A DNA stretch of 64,000 nucleotides from Chaetoderma sp. LZ-2023a (lineage: Eukaryota; Mollusca; Caudofoveata; Chaetodermatida; Chaetodermatidae): positions 133,731,350 through 133,795,349 of the forward strand of contig CM067369.1 in the NCBI GenBank assembly GCA_034401795.1, read 5' to 3'. The notes beneath the pieces are model-generated. The model made no database searches, had not been told where the DNA came from, and was given only the letters and a program-made list of their open reading frames with translations. Below are positions 54,694 to 64,000 of this stretch, in pieces. The position numbers were made by a program, and so were the translations under genes. Every line of letters starts with the position of its first letter. Position 1 is the stretch's first letter.

Positions 54694-56270
54694 CACCTGT
54701 GCAAAAGTTAAGCACCACCCTATTTTTACGCACATGCGAGGGTATATTCATGTGCTATGAAGAAAGCAATAGCATAAACATTTATGTACCCATCCATCTT
54801 AGTGCAAGAGGTAATAATGCAACTAGAGGAATGCTGATTATGATGGTGGGGAAACACCGTATGTTTTTGTTTGAACTTGAAAACGAGGCCTGAATATGGT
54901 TACGTTGACACAACTGACAACTATTGCCCTACAGTTGACACACGTGGCTAGATTGTCATTAATGGTGTCTGAAAACGAAGTTTAACATCTGTGCACGAGT
55001 TTGAGACTGTCATTATTAATACCGGGTATATCCACCTTGTGCCTGGATGACGGCCTGGACACGACGTCTCATGCTGGTCACCAACCGACTGATACGCCAT
55101 TGTGGTATTCGTTGCCATTCAAGATGGAGTGCGTCTGTTAATTCATGTAGGTTCTGCACAGGAGGATCCCTCCTTCTCACCATGTTTCCCAGAATGTCCC
55201 AGATATGCTCAATAGGGTTCATGTCAGGGCTCCTTGCTGGCCATGGTAGGGTTTCGATGGCATTCTGGTGGAGGTATTCATGCACAGCTCTAGCACGATG
55301 TGGTCGGGCGTTGTCATCCATGAATATAGGGTGGGTTCCAGGTGCATGATTTACAAAATGAGGGACCACAACTCTATCCAGTATGGAATCTTGATATCTT
55401 TGTCCATTTAGTGTTCCAGGTACAGTCAACAGATCCAGCTTACAATCAAATGAGATGCACCCCCATATCATAACGGAACCTCCACCAAATGGAACTTCTT
55501 CCATGATGTTACGTTGGTCGTACGCCGTGCGTCTGGACCTCCATACATGAGTTCAACCATCTGTGGCATGAAGCAGGAACCGACTTTCATCGGACCAGTG
55601 TACCCGTCTCCAGGATCTCATGTTCCAGTGTCTTCTTTCGTTGCACCACCTCAGACGCTCCTCTTTGTGGTGTGCAGTGAGACGAGGACGTCTGACAGGT
55701 CTCCTAGCTTTCATGCCAGCAGCATACAGTCTCCTTTTGACGGTAGACATTGACACTCTATTGCACGTTTCCCATTGCTGGCTGAGCACTCTGCTGTTGG
55801 TGAATGGAGATCTCCTAACAAGGCGTACTAGGGCTCGATCATCACGGGCAGTAGTCTTCTTCGGTCTTCCAGATCTAGGCAATCTCTCTGCATGACATAC
55901 CAGTGGTATGCATGCCTATAATTTGCCATTTCACACGATCACTTAACCTTCGTCTTGCCATAGCGGTTCACAATCAAGAGCTAATTCTCTCTGTACAAAT
56001 AAACCACGGTCATGAACACAAAATTCCTAATCTTGTCGCCTAAATCTGTATGCAATGTTCTACACTTCAAACTGGACTTTTACATAACTGAACACATGTG
56101 CTGTTTCCCGCCATGCACGGACATCAAGCGGCGTGAAGTCATGCATGCATGTGCATTTCGTACTTGGAATTATGTCAGCTAACGCGGGGACAAAAAGTAT
56201 GGCAGCCTAGTTGTACCATCATGTTTCTAAGTTCTATTGTTTTTGCTGGTGCTTAACTTTTGCACAGGTG
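54694..56270 (-). mobile_element. Tc1-like DNA transposon, 1577 bp, inactive
   Basis: Flanked by TA on both sides (54692-54693 and 56271-56272). The terminal inverted repeats start CACCTGTGCAAAAGTTAAGC and match for about 24 bp. It holds one broken Tc1-type transposase on the - strand. Size, TA target and DD34E motif all fit Tc1/mariner. Confidence 0.92.
55016..55961 (-). pseudogene. Tc1-like transposase (deleted DNA-binding region, nonsense mutation)
   Basis: The - strand start MARRRLSDRVKWQIIGMHTT at 55961 matches the first helix-turn-helix. After SCREIA the frame breaks and the sequence jumps to RSGRPKKTTARDDRALVRLV, so about 25 residues of the first DNA-binding domain are missing. The catalytic domain follows, with the first Asp in VHWSDESRF. 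TGA at 55555-55553 stands where CGA (Arg) is expected; the frame then continues through FGGGSVMIWGCIS, the second Asp in MDDNARPHRA and the Glu in SPDMNPIEHIWD. There are 34 residues between the second Asp and the Glu (DD34E). Not functional. Confidence 0.9.
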
Positions 56271-56449
56271 TATATAATATATTGTCATAATGCCCTATGT
56301 CTACTTATGTCAAATCATGTGTAATTTGTATGCTATTCTATGTCAGGGGTCCACAAGCTAATAGGCACAGCATCCAGTGGACTCCCTGTTATCATATTTG
56401 TAATTTGTAATATTTACCAAGCGAATAAGATCAAATCAAAAAAAAAATC

Positions 56450-57955
56450 GAAGTGTGTGCGATTGCGTGAAGGAGGCACAGTGCTTGGTGCCAAAAAACT
56501 TATATACAAGTGTTGTTAAAAATATATACACTGTACATGATTTTGACGTCTTATGGACCCGCCTGCGTCACCATCATTTTGAAGATTTCAATTGATAGTG
56601 CCGCTGCTGCATCCGATGGTAGTTTATTCCACAGAGGTATTGTTCATGGAATGAAGCTGAATTTGAAGATATCTACTGTTGAGTGGTATGATAAAAATTT
56701 GAGGCTGTGTGAATGATGTGTCTAGAGGTGGTATGTAGGCTGGTGGTACTGCGACTAGTTGGTATGTTATCTTGTATAGGGGTATATAGCTGTTGCTGGG
56801 ATATTCTGTGTTCTAGGGACTGACAGTTTAGTGGTCTTGTAAGGTCAGCTCCGCTTACTTGGTTTGCTTGCTCAGACCATTTGTATGGTTGTTGTAGGAC
56901 AAACCGAGCTGCTTTGTCTTGAACCTTTTCCATTTTATTGATGTTAGTTTTCATGTGCGGGTCCCATATTGGAGCACAATACTCTAAGACAGGGTGTACG
57001 AGTGTGTTGTAGGCATTTTGCTTGACTGACTGGGGACATCTGCGCATGTTTTTTGCAGGAAGTTTAGTGTCCTTGAGGCTTTACCGCTGATGTTGTTTAT
57101 GTGGTGGTTCCAGTTTAGCCTGCTGTCTAGCTCTATTCTGAGGTATGGGCCAACTGACGTTAATTTGTTGCCAAATATGGAATAGCTATATGGTATCTTA
57201 TTCCTGTTTGAGAATTGAAGGATGTGGCATTTGCCAACATTAAATTTCATTTGTCATGTGTCAGCCCAGGTGCAGAGTTTGTTTAGATCGCACTGGAGAT
57301 CTTCCTGATTGTTATTGTAGAGCAGGCAATCGTCTGCGAAGAGTCGAATTTGTGATTGTATTCCTGATAGCATGCCATTTATGAATATGAGGAACAATAC
57401 AGGGCCCAGCACCATAACTTGAGGAACCCCAGATGTGACAGGTGGGTATTCTGATATACAGCCATCAATCACTACCCGCTGTGACCTATTGCTAAGGAAG
57501 CTTCGTATCCAGTTGTTAAGGTTACCTCAAATGCCATAGTAGTCTAGTTTGTAGAGGAGCCGCTCATGTGGAAATTTGTCGATGGCTTTAGCGAAGTCTA
57601 AAACTGCTGAGTCTACTTGTTGTTTAGCATTGAGTGCTTTGGCTAGGTTGAAGGCTGTCATGGCTAGCTGCGATTCACAGGGGTGTTTGCTTCTGAACCC
57701 ATGTTGATCTTCATAGAGGATGTTATTTTCTTCTAAGGAGTCCATCATCTGACTTACTAGGATGTGTTCAATGATCTTGGCGGGAATTGATGTCAGAGAT
57801 ACTGGGAAGTAATTTTTGGGATCTGTACGGCTTCCCTTTTTGTAGATGGGTGAGATGTTCACTTTAACCCAGTCTGAGGGGACCGTTCCGCTGTCCAATG
57901 ATTGCTGGAATATGCCTGCTAAGATAGGCATGCTACTGACTAAACCTTTTCTATT
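56450..57955 (-). mobile_element. Non-LTR retrotransposon (LINE), 5' truncated, broken RT
   Basis: Read on the - strand. RT front (57931-57527): AGIFQQSLDSGTVPSDWVKV, PIYKKGSRTDPKNYFPVSLT, EDQHGFRSKHPCESQL. After a stop: QRVVIDG, VTSGVPQVMVLGPVLFLIFI and the active-site box RLFADDCLLY (about 57345). Then KFNVGKCHILQF, a frame change, and VLEYCAPIWDPHMKTNINKM with the C-terminal PRTIPLWNKLPSDAAAALSI (about 56640). A 3' UTR runs to about 56450. It is of the general CR1/Jockey kind; I would not go further. Its 5' side is cut at about 57955 by unlike sequence. Related fragments lie at 50285 and 51530 on the + strand. Confidence 0.85.
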
Positions 57956-59452
57956 CAGCTCGATAGGATAGGTTCAAAATGATTAGAGACACTTTCTTCA
58001 TTACATACTGTAATATATTCTTCTCTTCCGGCAGTGCGATAATCTAGCCCCGCACTCCGGTAAGACTCATAACTCCAAGATTGTGTCTCTCTTCATATTC
58101 CTCTTAGCCTTGTGGCGTCTTAATTCTTTGGACGTTCCTATCCGCACCATGGGCTGATCCGACTCTGGGAAACCATTGGGGTTTCCGAGCAGTGATGGCT
58201 ACGGTGCGGTATCACATACACGTTCCTGTGTATCTTCGGATACTTAGTAGATAGTACTCTAAGCCAATGTAGGAAAGCACTGCGAAAACATATGTATTAA
58301 TTATTATTATATTTACTGACAATCCTTCCGCACCGCAGTGCAAAACTGGCAACTTGTTTATAAACCTAACGACAGGTTACACGTTTAGTTCCATAGGACC
58401 CGGTGACGGGCGAGATACTTATGCTCACTGAATTCTGTTTAAATGTCTGGGCATGATATTTAGATCTGCCACGCCCTTACAGGAAGGACATTTACAGTGT
58501 GAATCCGTCTCTCTTACCCCCACCATAACGATAGGAGATATGGCCTAACAATGCTTCCGTGAAATGTAAACCATGTCCTGTAATGTTTCATGTGGTTGCA
58601 AGGCGGAATGTCCGGATTCTTACCCAGTTCGGAGAGCCCGCTAAGTAACTTGTATGAGCGCTGTCTGCAGTATTGGTGTCCTCGGGAATCTGTTCTACGT
58701 GACAGCCATGTCTAATAGCTAGGTAGTTATCGGCCTGTTGCGGCCTAAACTAATTCTTGTTCTGAAAACAACTAAACAAGTGATTAAGCAAAGCAGAAGG
58801 CCGCAAAAATAAAGCGGCAACTACTAACTCAGCATATTAGGAATCACATAAGATGGTGACGAAGGAATCCATTGGGAATCTTCCGCCTCGTCTTCGCGTA
58901 AAACAGTACGCACCCCTATAGTCATAATCTCACTAGGTATGGTCTTTTCTTACTACAGCATTTTTGTTTGGAATATTAGAGTGGGCCCATTTTTGCCTGC
59001 TACTCTTCTCCCGCTTTAAGCCATGGCAGCACCTTCCCGAGATGGAGGCCCGCGCAAGGCACTTGCCTCTCGCAAGGATTCAGCGATGACGGTCCATGCC
59101 AGGATAATACTCCTCACCCTAACTTGCACTAGGAGTAGTGCATGTGTGAGGCACATCACTTTTCGTCTGAGATATTCTTCTTCCTTTCAGCTTAGAGGTA
59201 TAATAACTTATATTAAGTTAAATGGCTATGTCTCGTGCACGGGAGCCTCCCTTGCGGGGATACCTCTGCGGACCTATGAGTCTGTGTGGTACCTCCAGGA
59301 GCCCCATGTTTAAAAGTTCATCTACCTGCCTCTATGTCTTGTATTTTCGTATGCTCTTATTGAAGTTTTATCTAGCATTTTTTAGGTAAACCCATTGTAT
59401 AGACTTAGGTCACCAAATCAAATCTTGTAAGTCCATAGATCACGAAATTGCT
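57956..59452. other. Unassigned stretch before the gypsy-like element
   Basis: The composition is more GC-rich than the surroundings and no family is recognised. It could contain the LTR and leader of the gypsy-like element that follows, but I cannot find TG...CA borders or a second copy in the window. Short frames (for example 59023-59313, MAAPSRDGGPRKALASRKDS) are not matched to any family. Confidence 0.35.
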
Positions 59453-61642
59453 ATGGACAGGCATACTGGTGACACAAACTCTTGGGATGAGACCGTTGTG
59501 TTCAATGTTCAGGGCAATAGTCGCACGGCCCCACCGGAACGATTGAGTTCTACCGGCCTTAGGAGTCGGTTTTTGTTTCCCGCTGGGCAGTCTCGTTCAG
59601 GGTCCGTCACCCCGAGACCGGATGCTAACCAGCGTCATCACTCGTCGTGCACTTACGGTGCAGCGAGTCGACAAAAGACATCGGAATGGCCCGACACCAT
59701 CCGGCGAGCTACAAGTGGTGCCCGATGTGCGGCTCGAAGAACAACAGTAATAACGTGCATCGAACTCACGTCCGCACCATATAGTGAGCTCAGTTCAATA
59801 CCATCTCCATTGCCAGAGAGGGATAGGCTCCTCGAAAGGGTGATGGAAACAGGTGGCAGTGGGCTCGCGAGGGCCCGGGGACACATAAAGAATGATGGTA
59901 TAGTGCAGAGGAGATACTGAAGGCCTCCGTGTCTAACAAAGGATGAACTAACATCCTACTGTGGTACCGTCTAGTCAGCATATTGTTCGGGCTGCTAAGA
60001 TTTGTGGATCATCCAATCTCAGTAAGTGGACATGCATGGTACGTGGATGACAGTCCACACCCAGGGAATGCACGCCTCTGGTGGGTTGTCGTATGACTGC
60101 TGGAAGTGCCCTGCAAGCAAGGCCGGGGAAAACGGTCAAAATTTGTGTTCTGTTGGCAGATAGGTACGGATCAGACCGTCGTTTGCCCCTGAGTGTGAGC
60201 TCGGATGGTGGTCGCTATTGACTGGGTCGCCGGCGGTCGTCTTGATCATGTCAGTTCATCTGTGTAATCAAGATGGCTCAATGTACAGTCAGGCCATGGC
60301 AAGCGTTCGTGTTGCGAGTCATGTCAGAGGTCATGAAAAGTGATTCTTTGGGAAGCAGGAGGGTATGTGTGTGAGACGGTGTAACCTGTCACTTGCCGGA
60401 TGAGTGTAGCAGTCTGGCACACAGGTACCTGTGGGGTGGATGATCTGTCTAAGTACGACGAGAGAGACTGCTGTAACAGAGGAGGTGGCATCCCACACCA
60501 CATATACCCACATTTTTATCCCCCGCGGTGGGCAAGGAAGTAGCCTGTTCAGCAGACTCTCAGATCTGCACAGGGCCTCTCAGCTAAAATGACGTCAAAG
60601 AACGATCTACTCCCGATACGTCTAGCAGACATCACCTCCGTGGTACGGTCTTTGCGGGGCTATGGCCCCTTGCCAAGATGACCCTATTGGCACCCGGTAC
60701 TGTGTTCGCTCGGCTCGGGAGTCATCAGTGTGCATCTTGACTCTGTTCCAGATTCTGTTCCCCTGATTTGGACAGGTCTTTATCTCAGGCATATACGAAA
60801 AGGCACCTAGCCCAGGCTGCATCCTGTGTGGAGAACTGGGCGTCCGTCCGGCATGGCGGGGACAGTGAACCACACCAGGAAGGCCAAATGGTGCAAGTGC
60901 ACTTTGGTGCCCGTATCCTTCACCTGGCTCAACTGTGGCTTTCACGCAGCAACGCTCAGTGACGAACCATCATCCACAGAAATCAGCTTGCACACCAACA
61001 CCAACATACACAGCTTCCAATATGTCCATGCCTACGTTGCCTCCCCCATCCGCAGCAAGGACATCCCCCTCTTTTTCCGTACACAACAACCCTTCTTTTC
61101 TTTGTAAAACGGAAGTAGTAGGTTGTAGTACCTCTGCTGAAACCACGTTTCTGAAAGCACCACGTCCCGCCACCAAGACACCGGATTTTCGGTGCCCTCT
61201 GATGGTATGCAGAACACCACCCCAATCAGCATCATCTTCCGCATCCATGGACAGTAGCGATTTGGGAGAGACGACTCATTCCGCCTCATGGATTCGTAAA
61301 CGGCGACATGGACGGAAGAATGCACGTCCATGAAAACCACGCTGCTTCTTTTGTGCTTCAACAAAACACCCTATGAAGCATTGTCAGAAATGGCTTGCAC
61401 AGGTAGAACTTATCTGTCATCCCATACGCGCCGCTGTCTATACTAATACTGCTCACACGGAAACAACAACAACGCCACCGCCATTGCTGCCCCAGCTCCG
61501 TCTTCACCGCAGCCTACACCCCAGCAGAGACGATGAACTGGCCCATTCCTCACTCAGCCACCTGCAACATTGCGAGAAGCAATACGGAGACAGTCGGAAT
61601 ATATACAGAGTGATGCTGTTTTCCCGCCACCATTGTGGATAG
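59453..61642 (+). pseudogene. Gypsy-like Gag region with CCHC zinc knuckle
   Basis: The recognised part is the C-terminal end. In the frame of 60935-61333, TGA at 61331-61333 is followed in the same frame by KPRCFFCASTKHPMKHCQKW, a perfect C-x2-C-x4-H-x4-C nucleocapsid knuckle. Before it come Ser/Thr/Pro-rich and basic (RKRRHGRKNARP) stretches. The first part (59453-60930) has broken frames and no capsid motif I can name, so its assignment to Gag is by position only. Confidence 0.5.
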
Positions 61643-61679
61643 CATCATTGGAAACTCTTCCACAGGTTCATTGTAAAGT

Positions 61680-62181
61680 AATCTACAAATGTGCCTGTCT
61701 GTTTAGTGGCGTTTTTACAAGCGCCACTGTCAACACCGGAGGTTCTATTACCATTTTTAACCAGCGCTTGTATGAGAGCATCCCACCTCATAAAAAGCCC
61801 CCCCCCCCCCTTAAGCCTACAAACATTAACCTACAGACGGCTACGGGAGCAGATGTACCCGTGGCCGGTGTAGTTAATTTAGTTATACAGATAGAGGAAA
61901 TGCAATTCATTCAGAGAGTTGTCATCGCCTCCATTCATAACGACGCCCTACTTGGCTCTGATTTTCTCAGTGCCAGCGAAGCCATCATACACTGCAGACA
62001 ACAGGAACTCGACATACACGGCCGGCGAATACCTCTCGGACCCACATCATTGTTATACGATACGTGTGCAGTAATATTTTCAAGTACTGCCACGGTTGAG
62101 CCAGGACAGGAATGGATTGTATGGGCCACCGCACCACAGTTAGGAAGCAACACACACCACCATGCTGGAACCCGACCCTGA
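61680..62181 (+). pseudogene. Gypsy-like protease region
   Basis: In the frame 61570-62181, SATVNTGGSITIFNQRLYES fits the retropepsin active site (usually DTGA/DSGA), with Asn where Asp is required. LLGSDFLSASEAIIHCRQQE fits the later 'iLG.DFL' box of gypsy proteases, followed by RRIPLGP. A run of C (61799-61811) interrupts the middle. Asn for Asp and the neighbouring defects indicate an inactive copy. Confidence 0.65.
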
Positions 62182-62316
62182 TTACATGATCGCCTCACAA
62201 TGCGCAAGTCCCCAGATAATAGTAGACACTACGGATAAAGGGAATTACCCTTTTGAGCGTTCAATGGTACCGCAGATCCTATCACTCTGGAACCTGGAGT
62301 ACGCTGCGGCCATTTA

Positions 62317-63361
62317 GTGGACATAATTTCACTGGAAACACTTGCACTTTCTGATATGACACCACCGCTGACTGATTATTTACCCGAACATCTACATGAT
62401 TTATATCTACGTGCCACTATTGGATTACTGCCATCACAAAAACGCGAAATTCGGAAATTATTACATAAATATCGCGATAGTTTTTCCTCCGGAGATATGG
62501 ATCTCGGAGAGACTCATCTCGTACGACACTCCATCGATACAGGCAATAATCGCCCCATACTACAACTGGTACGACGTCTTCCCATTCACAAAGAAGCGGA
62601 AGCACACCAACAAGTAAATGACATGTTGCGAATGGGTATTATCGAACCCTCAGCTTCTCCATAGGCTAGCCCTATAGTGCTAGCAGGAAAAAAGGACGGA
62701 ACCTTCCGGTTTTGTATCGACTACCGCCGCCTTAATGATCTTAGCGTTAAAGGCGCTTATCCGTTACCACGGATAGATCAGGCCTTGGATTCCTTGTCTG
62801 GAGCCAAGTGGCTTTGTGCCCTTGATTTGGCTAGCGGTTACTGGCAAGCAGCCATGGATGAAGCTGATATGGAAAGGACGGCATTCGTTTGTAGAGACGC
62901 TTTTCCAATTCCGCAAAATGCCCTATGGCTTGTGCAACGCTCCCGGAACTTTTCAACGACTCATTGAGCAGGTATTAACCACACTGCAATGGGAAATCTG
63001 CCTCTGTTACATCGATGACGTCATAGTCTTCGGACCTTTGTTTGAGCAAACTTTAATTAATTTGGACAGCGTGCTTTCCCGCTTCCGCACGGCCAATTTG
63101 GAACTCAAACCAAAGAAATGTCATCTCTTCAGACAGAGTGTCGAGTTCTTGGGACACGTCATATCCGGTGATGGAGTGGCTACACAGCCATCAAACACTA
63201 AGGCAGTAGCAGGGTGGCCACGGCCCTCTTCAGTTACGGAGACACGGAGTTTTCTTGGTCTATGCCAGTACTATCGCCGTTATATCCGACATTTCAGCGA
63301 GATTGCTTCACCCCCTCTACCAGATCACCGAGAAAGATCGACCATGTTAGCGGACGAGTGA
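62317..63361 (+). pseudogene. Gypsy-like reverse transcriptase (stops and frameshifts)
   Basis: The first frame (62317-62664) has the linker and RT start (HSIDTGNNRPILQLVRRLPI, MLRMGIIEPSASP) and ends in TAG where Trp is expected. It resumes in the same frame with VLAGKKDGTFRFCIDYRRLN and LDLASGYWQ. Near 62890 the frame changes to the one carrying MPYGLCNAPGTFQRLIEQVL, the active site LCYIDDVIVFG (about 63005-63035), KKCHLFRQSVEFLGHVIS and SFLGLCQYYRRYIRHFSEIA. This is the standard Ty3/gypsy RT motif order. Confidence 0.88.
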
Positions 63362-63404
63362 GTGTGAAGGCTCCTTCAAGGCGCTGAAGGCACTCTTGAC
63401 GACC

Positions 63405-64000
63405 CGATTCTTGCTCGCCCTAATCCAAACCTCGATTTCATCTTAGACACTGATGCATCAGCTTTCGCTATCGGCGCAGTTCTATTGCAGGTCACTGAAG
63501 ACGGAACAGAGCAGGTATTGGGTTATGATTCGCGTACTCTGAATAAAACGGAGAAAAGATACGCAACCACCAAGCGAGAATTATTGGCGGTGGTCCATTT
63601 TGTCAAGAATTATAAACACTCCCTGTACGGGCGCCCTTTTACACTCCGTACAGACCATGCCTCACTACGGTGGCTCCGGAACCTAAAAAATCTGGAGGGC
63701 CAGGTGGCGAGATGGCAGGAATCCCTGCAGGCCTATAACTTTAACGTTGTTCATTGCCCCGGCAAATTGCATGGAAATGCTGACGCCCTTAGCAGAATTG
63801 GCGCAGAGGCTGAACACGAAGAGGCTGACACTGTGACACAGTCAACACAGCCATCTCCGGAGTTCCCCGAATTGAGGTGCGCAGCGTGGAATCCGGAGAA
63901 AATCGCACACCACCAAACAACAGACGTGAAGACACAAAATATATACGCATGGATTCAGGAGGGGGTACGTCCTCCTAAGGAATCGGTGACACCTTTGTCT
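63405..64000 (+). pseudogene. Gypsy-like RNase H and connection (runs off the window)
   Basis: The frame is open to the window end. It reads ILARPNPNLDFILDTDASAF, then AIGAVLLQ, RYATTKRELLAVVHFVKNYK, FTLRTDHASLRWLRNLKNLE and HCPGKLHGNADALSRIGAE. The acidic residues of RNase H are in DTDAS, KRELLA and RTDH. One missing base near 63403 separates it from the EGSFKALKALL segment behind the RT. The integrase should follow beyond 64000. Only this stretch shows no internal break. Confidence 0.87.

Larger units (their letters stand above)
59453..64000 (+). mobile_element. Ty3/gypsy-type LTR retrotransposon, decayed, cut by the window end
   Basis: In + strand order: a gag-like region ending in a CCHC zinc knuckle (61343-61384), a protease-like region, reverse transcriptase and RNase H. 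This order (PR-RT-RH, integrase expected beyond 64000) and the RT motifs are those of Ty3/gypsy elements. Several stops and frame changes show it is not active. The left border is unknown. Confidence 0.8.

Noticed and set aside
58380-58420. A 'ccggtgacgggcg' string resembling the end of small-subunit rRNA in reverse
   Set aside because: Neighbouring sequence shows no further rRNA match that I can see, so a mitochondrial or rRNA insertion is not supported.
59653-60945. Several 60-155 codon frames on both strands between 59453 and 60945
   Set aside because: None shows a capsid or other domain I recognise. They are described only as a possible Gag region by position.

Overview
The window is eukaryotic, most likely from an invertebrate animal. 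It has spliced genes with GT/AG introns, low coding density, and very many transposable elements. Two animal genes are recognisable and converge tail to tail. The last three exons of XRCC1 (DNA repair scaffold) lie on the + strand at 321-7184; its 5' part is outside the window. A complete six-exon ZMAT2 gene (SNU23-type spliceosome zinc-finger protein, 201 aa) lies on the - strand from 53093 down to 15490. Repeat styles such as the 'aacaagaggcccaagggg' and 'ggcctgaaaggcc' ends and the 'caagggggataactc' tandem repeats recall marine invertebrates, perhaps molluscs. That is only an impression; the species cannot be read from the sequence.

Layout. 1-7184: XRCC1 3' end, with introns holding an 8 x 30 bp perfect minisatellite, a 1.7 kb interspersed repeat and a ~140 bp tandem array. 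7185-15489: intergenic, almost wholly repeats (palindromic MITE-like elements, a second, inverted copy of the 1.7-2.2 kb repeat, a hAT-type MITE with a perfect 8 bp target duplication). 15490-53093: ZMAT2. Its fourth intron is about 26.7 kb and has been swollen by three different DIRS-type (tyrosine-recombinase) retrotransposons, all in the same orientation as the host gene: E1 17594-27585 (carrying a 1400 bp hAT-like insertion), E2 31393-36268 and E3 36340-43388. 53094-64000: upstream of ZMAT2, with a Tc1-like transposon (54694-56270), a LINE fragment (56450-57955) and the decayed front three-quarters of a Ty3/gypsy-type element that runs off the window end.

The best novelty lies in the DIRS trio. 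Each has inverted terminal repeats and a ~100 bp internal complementary region made of the two outer ends joined head to tail, the classic signature of replication through a circle. Each Gag begins directly after a consensus 3' splice site with the same Cys/His pattern. E2 carries an in-frame fusion of the front of reverse transcriptase to the back of the tyrosine recombinase. E1 sits inside the arm of an older palindromic repeat whose two halves continue on either side of it.

All element coding regions seen carry stops or frameshifts in at least one ORF, so they look like fossils. Coordinates of exons rest on reading frame, splice signals and remembered family sequence; repeat borders were found by eye and may be off by a few bases.
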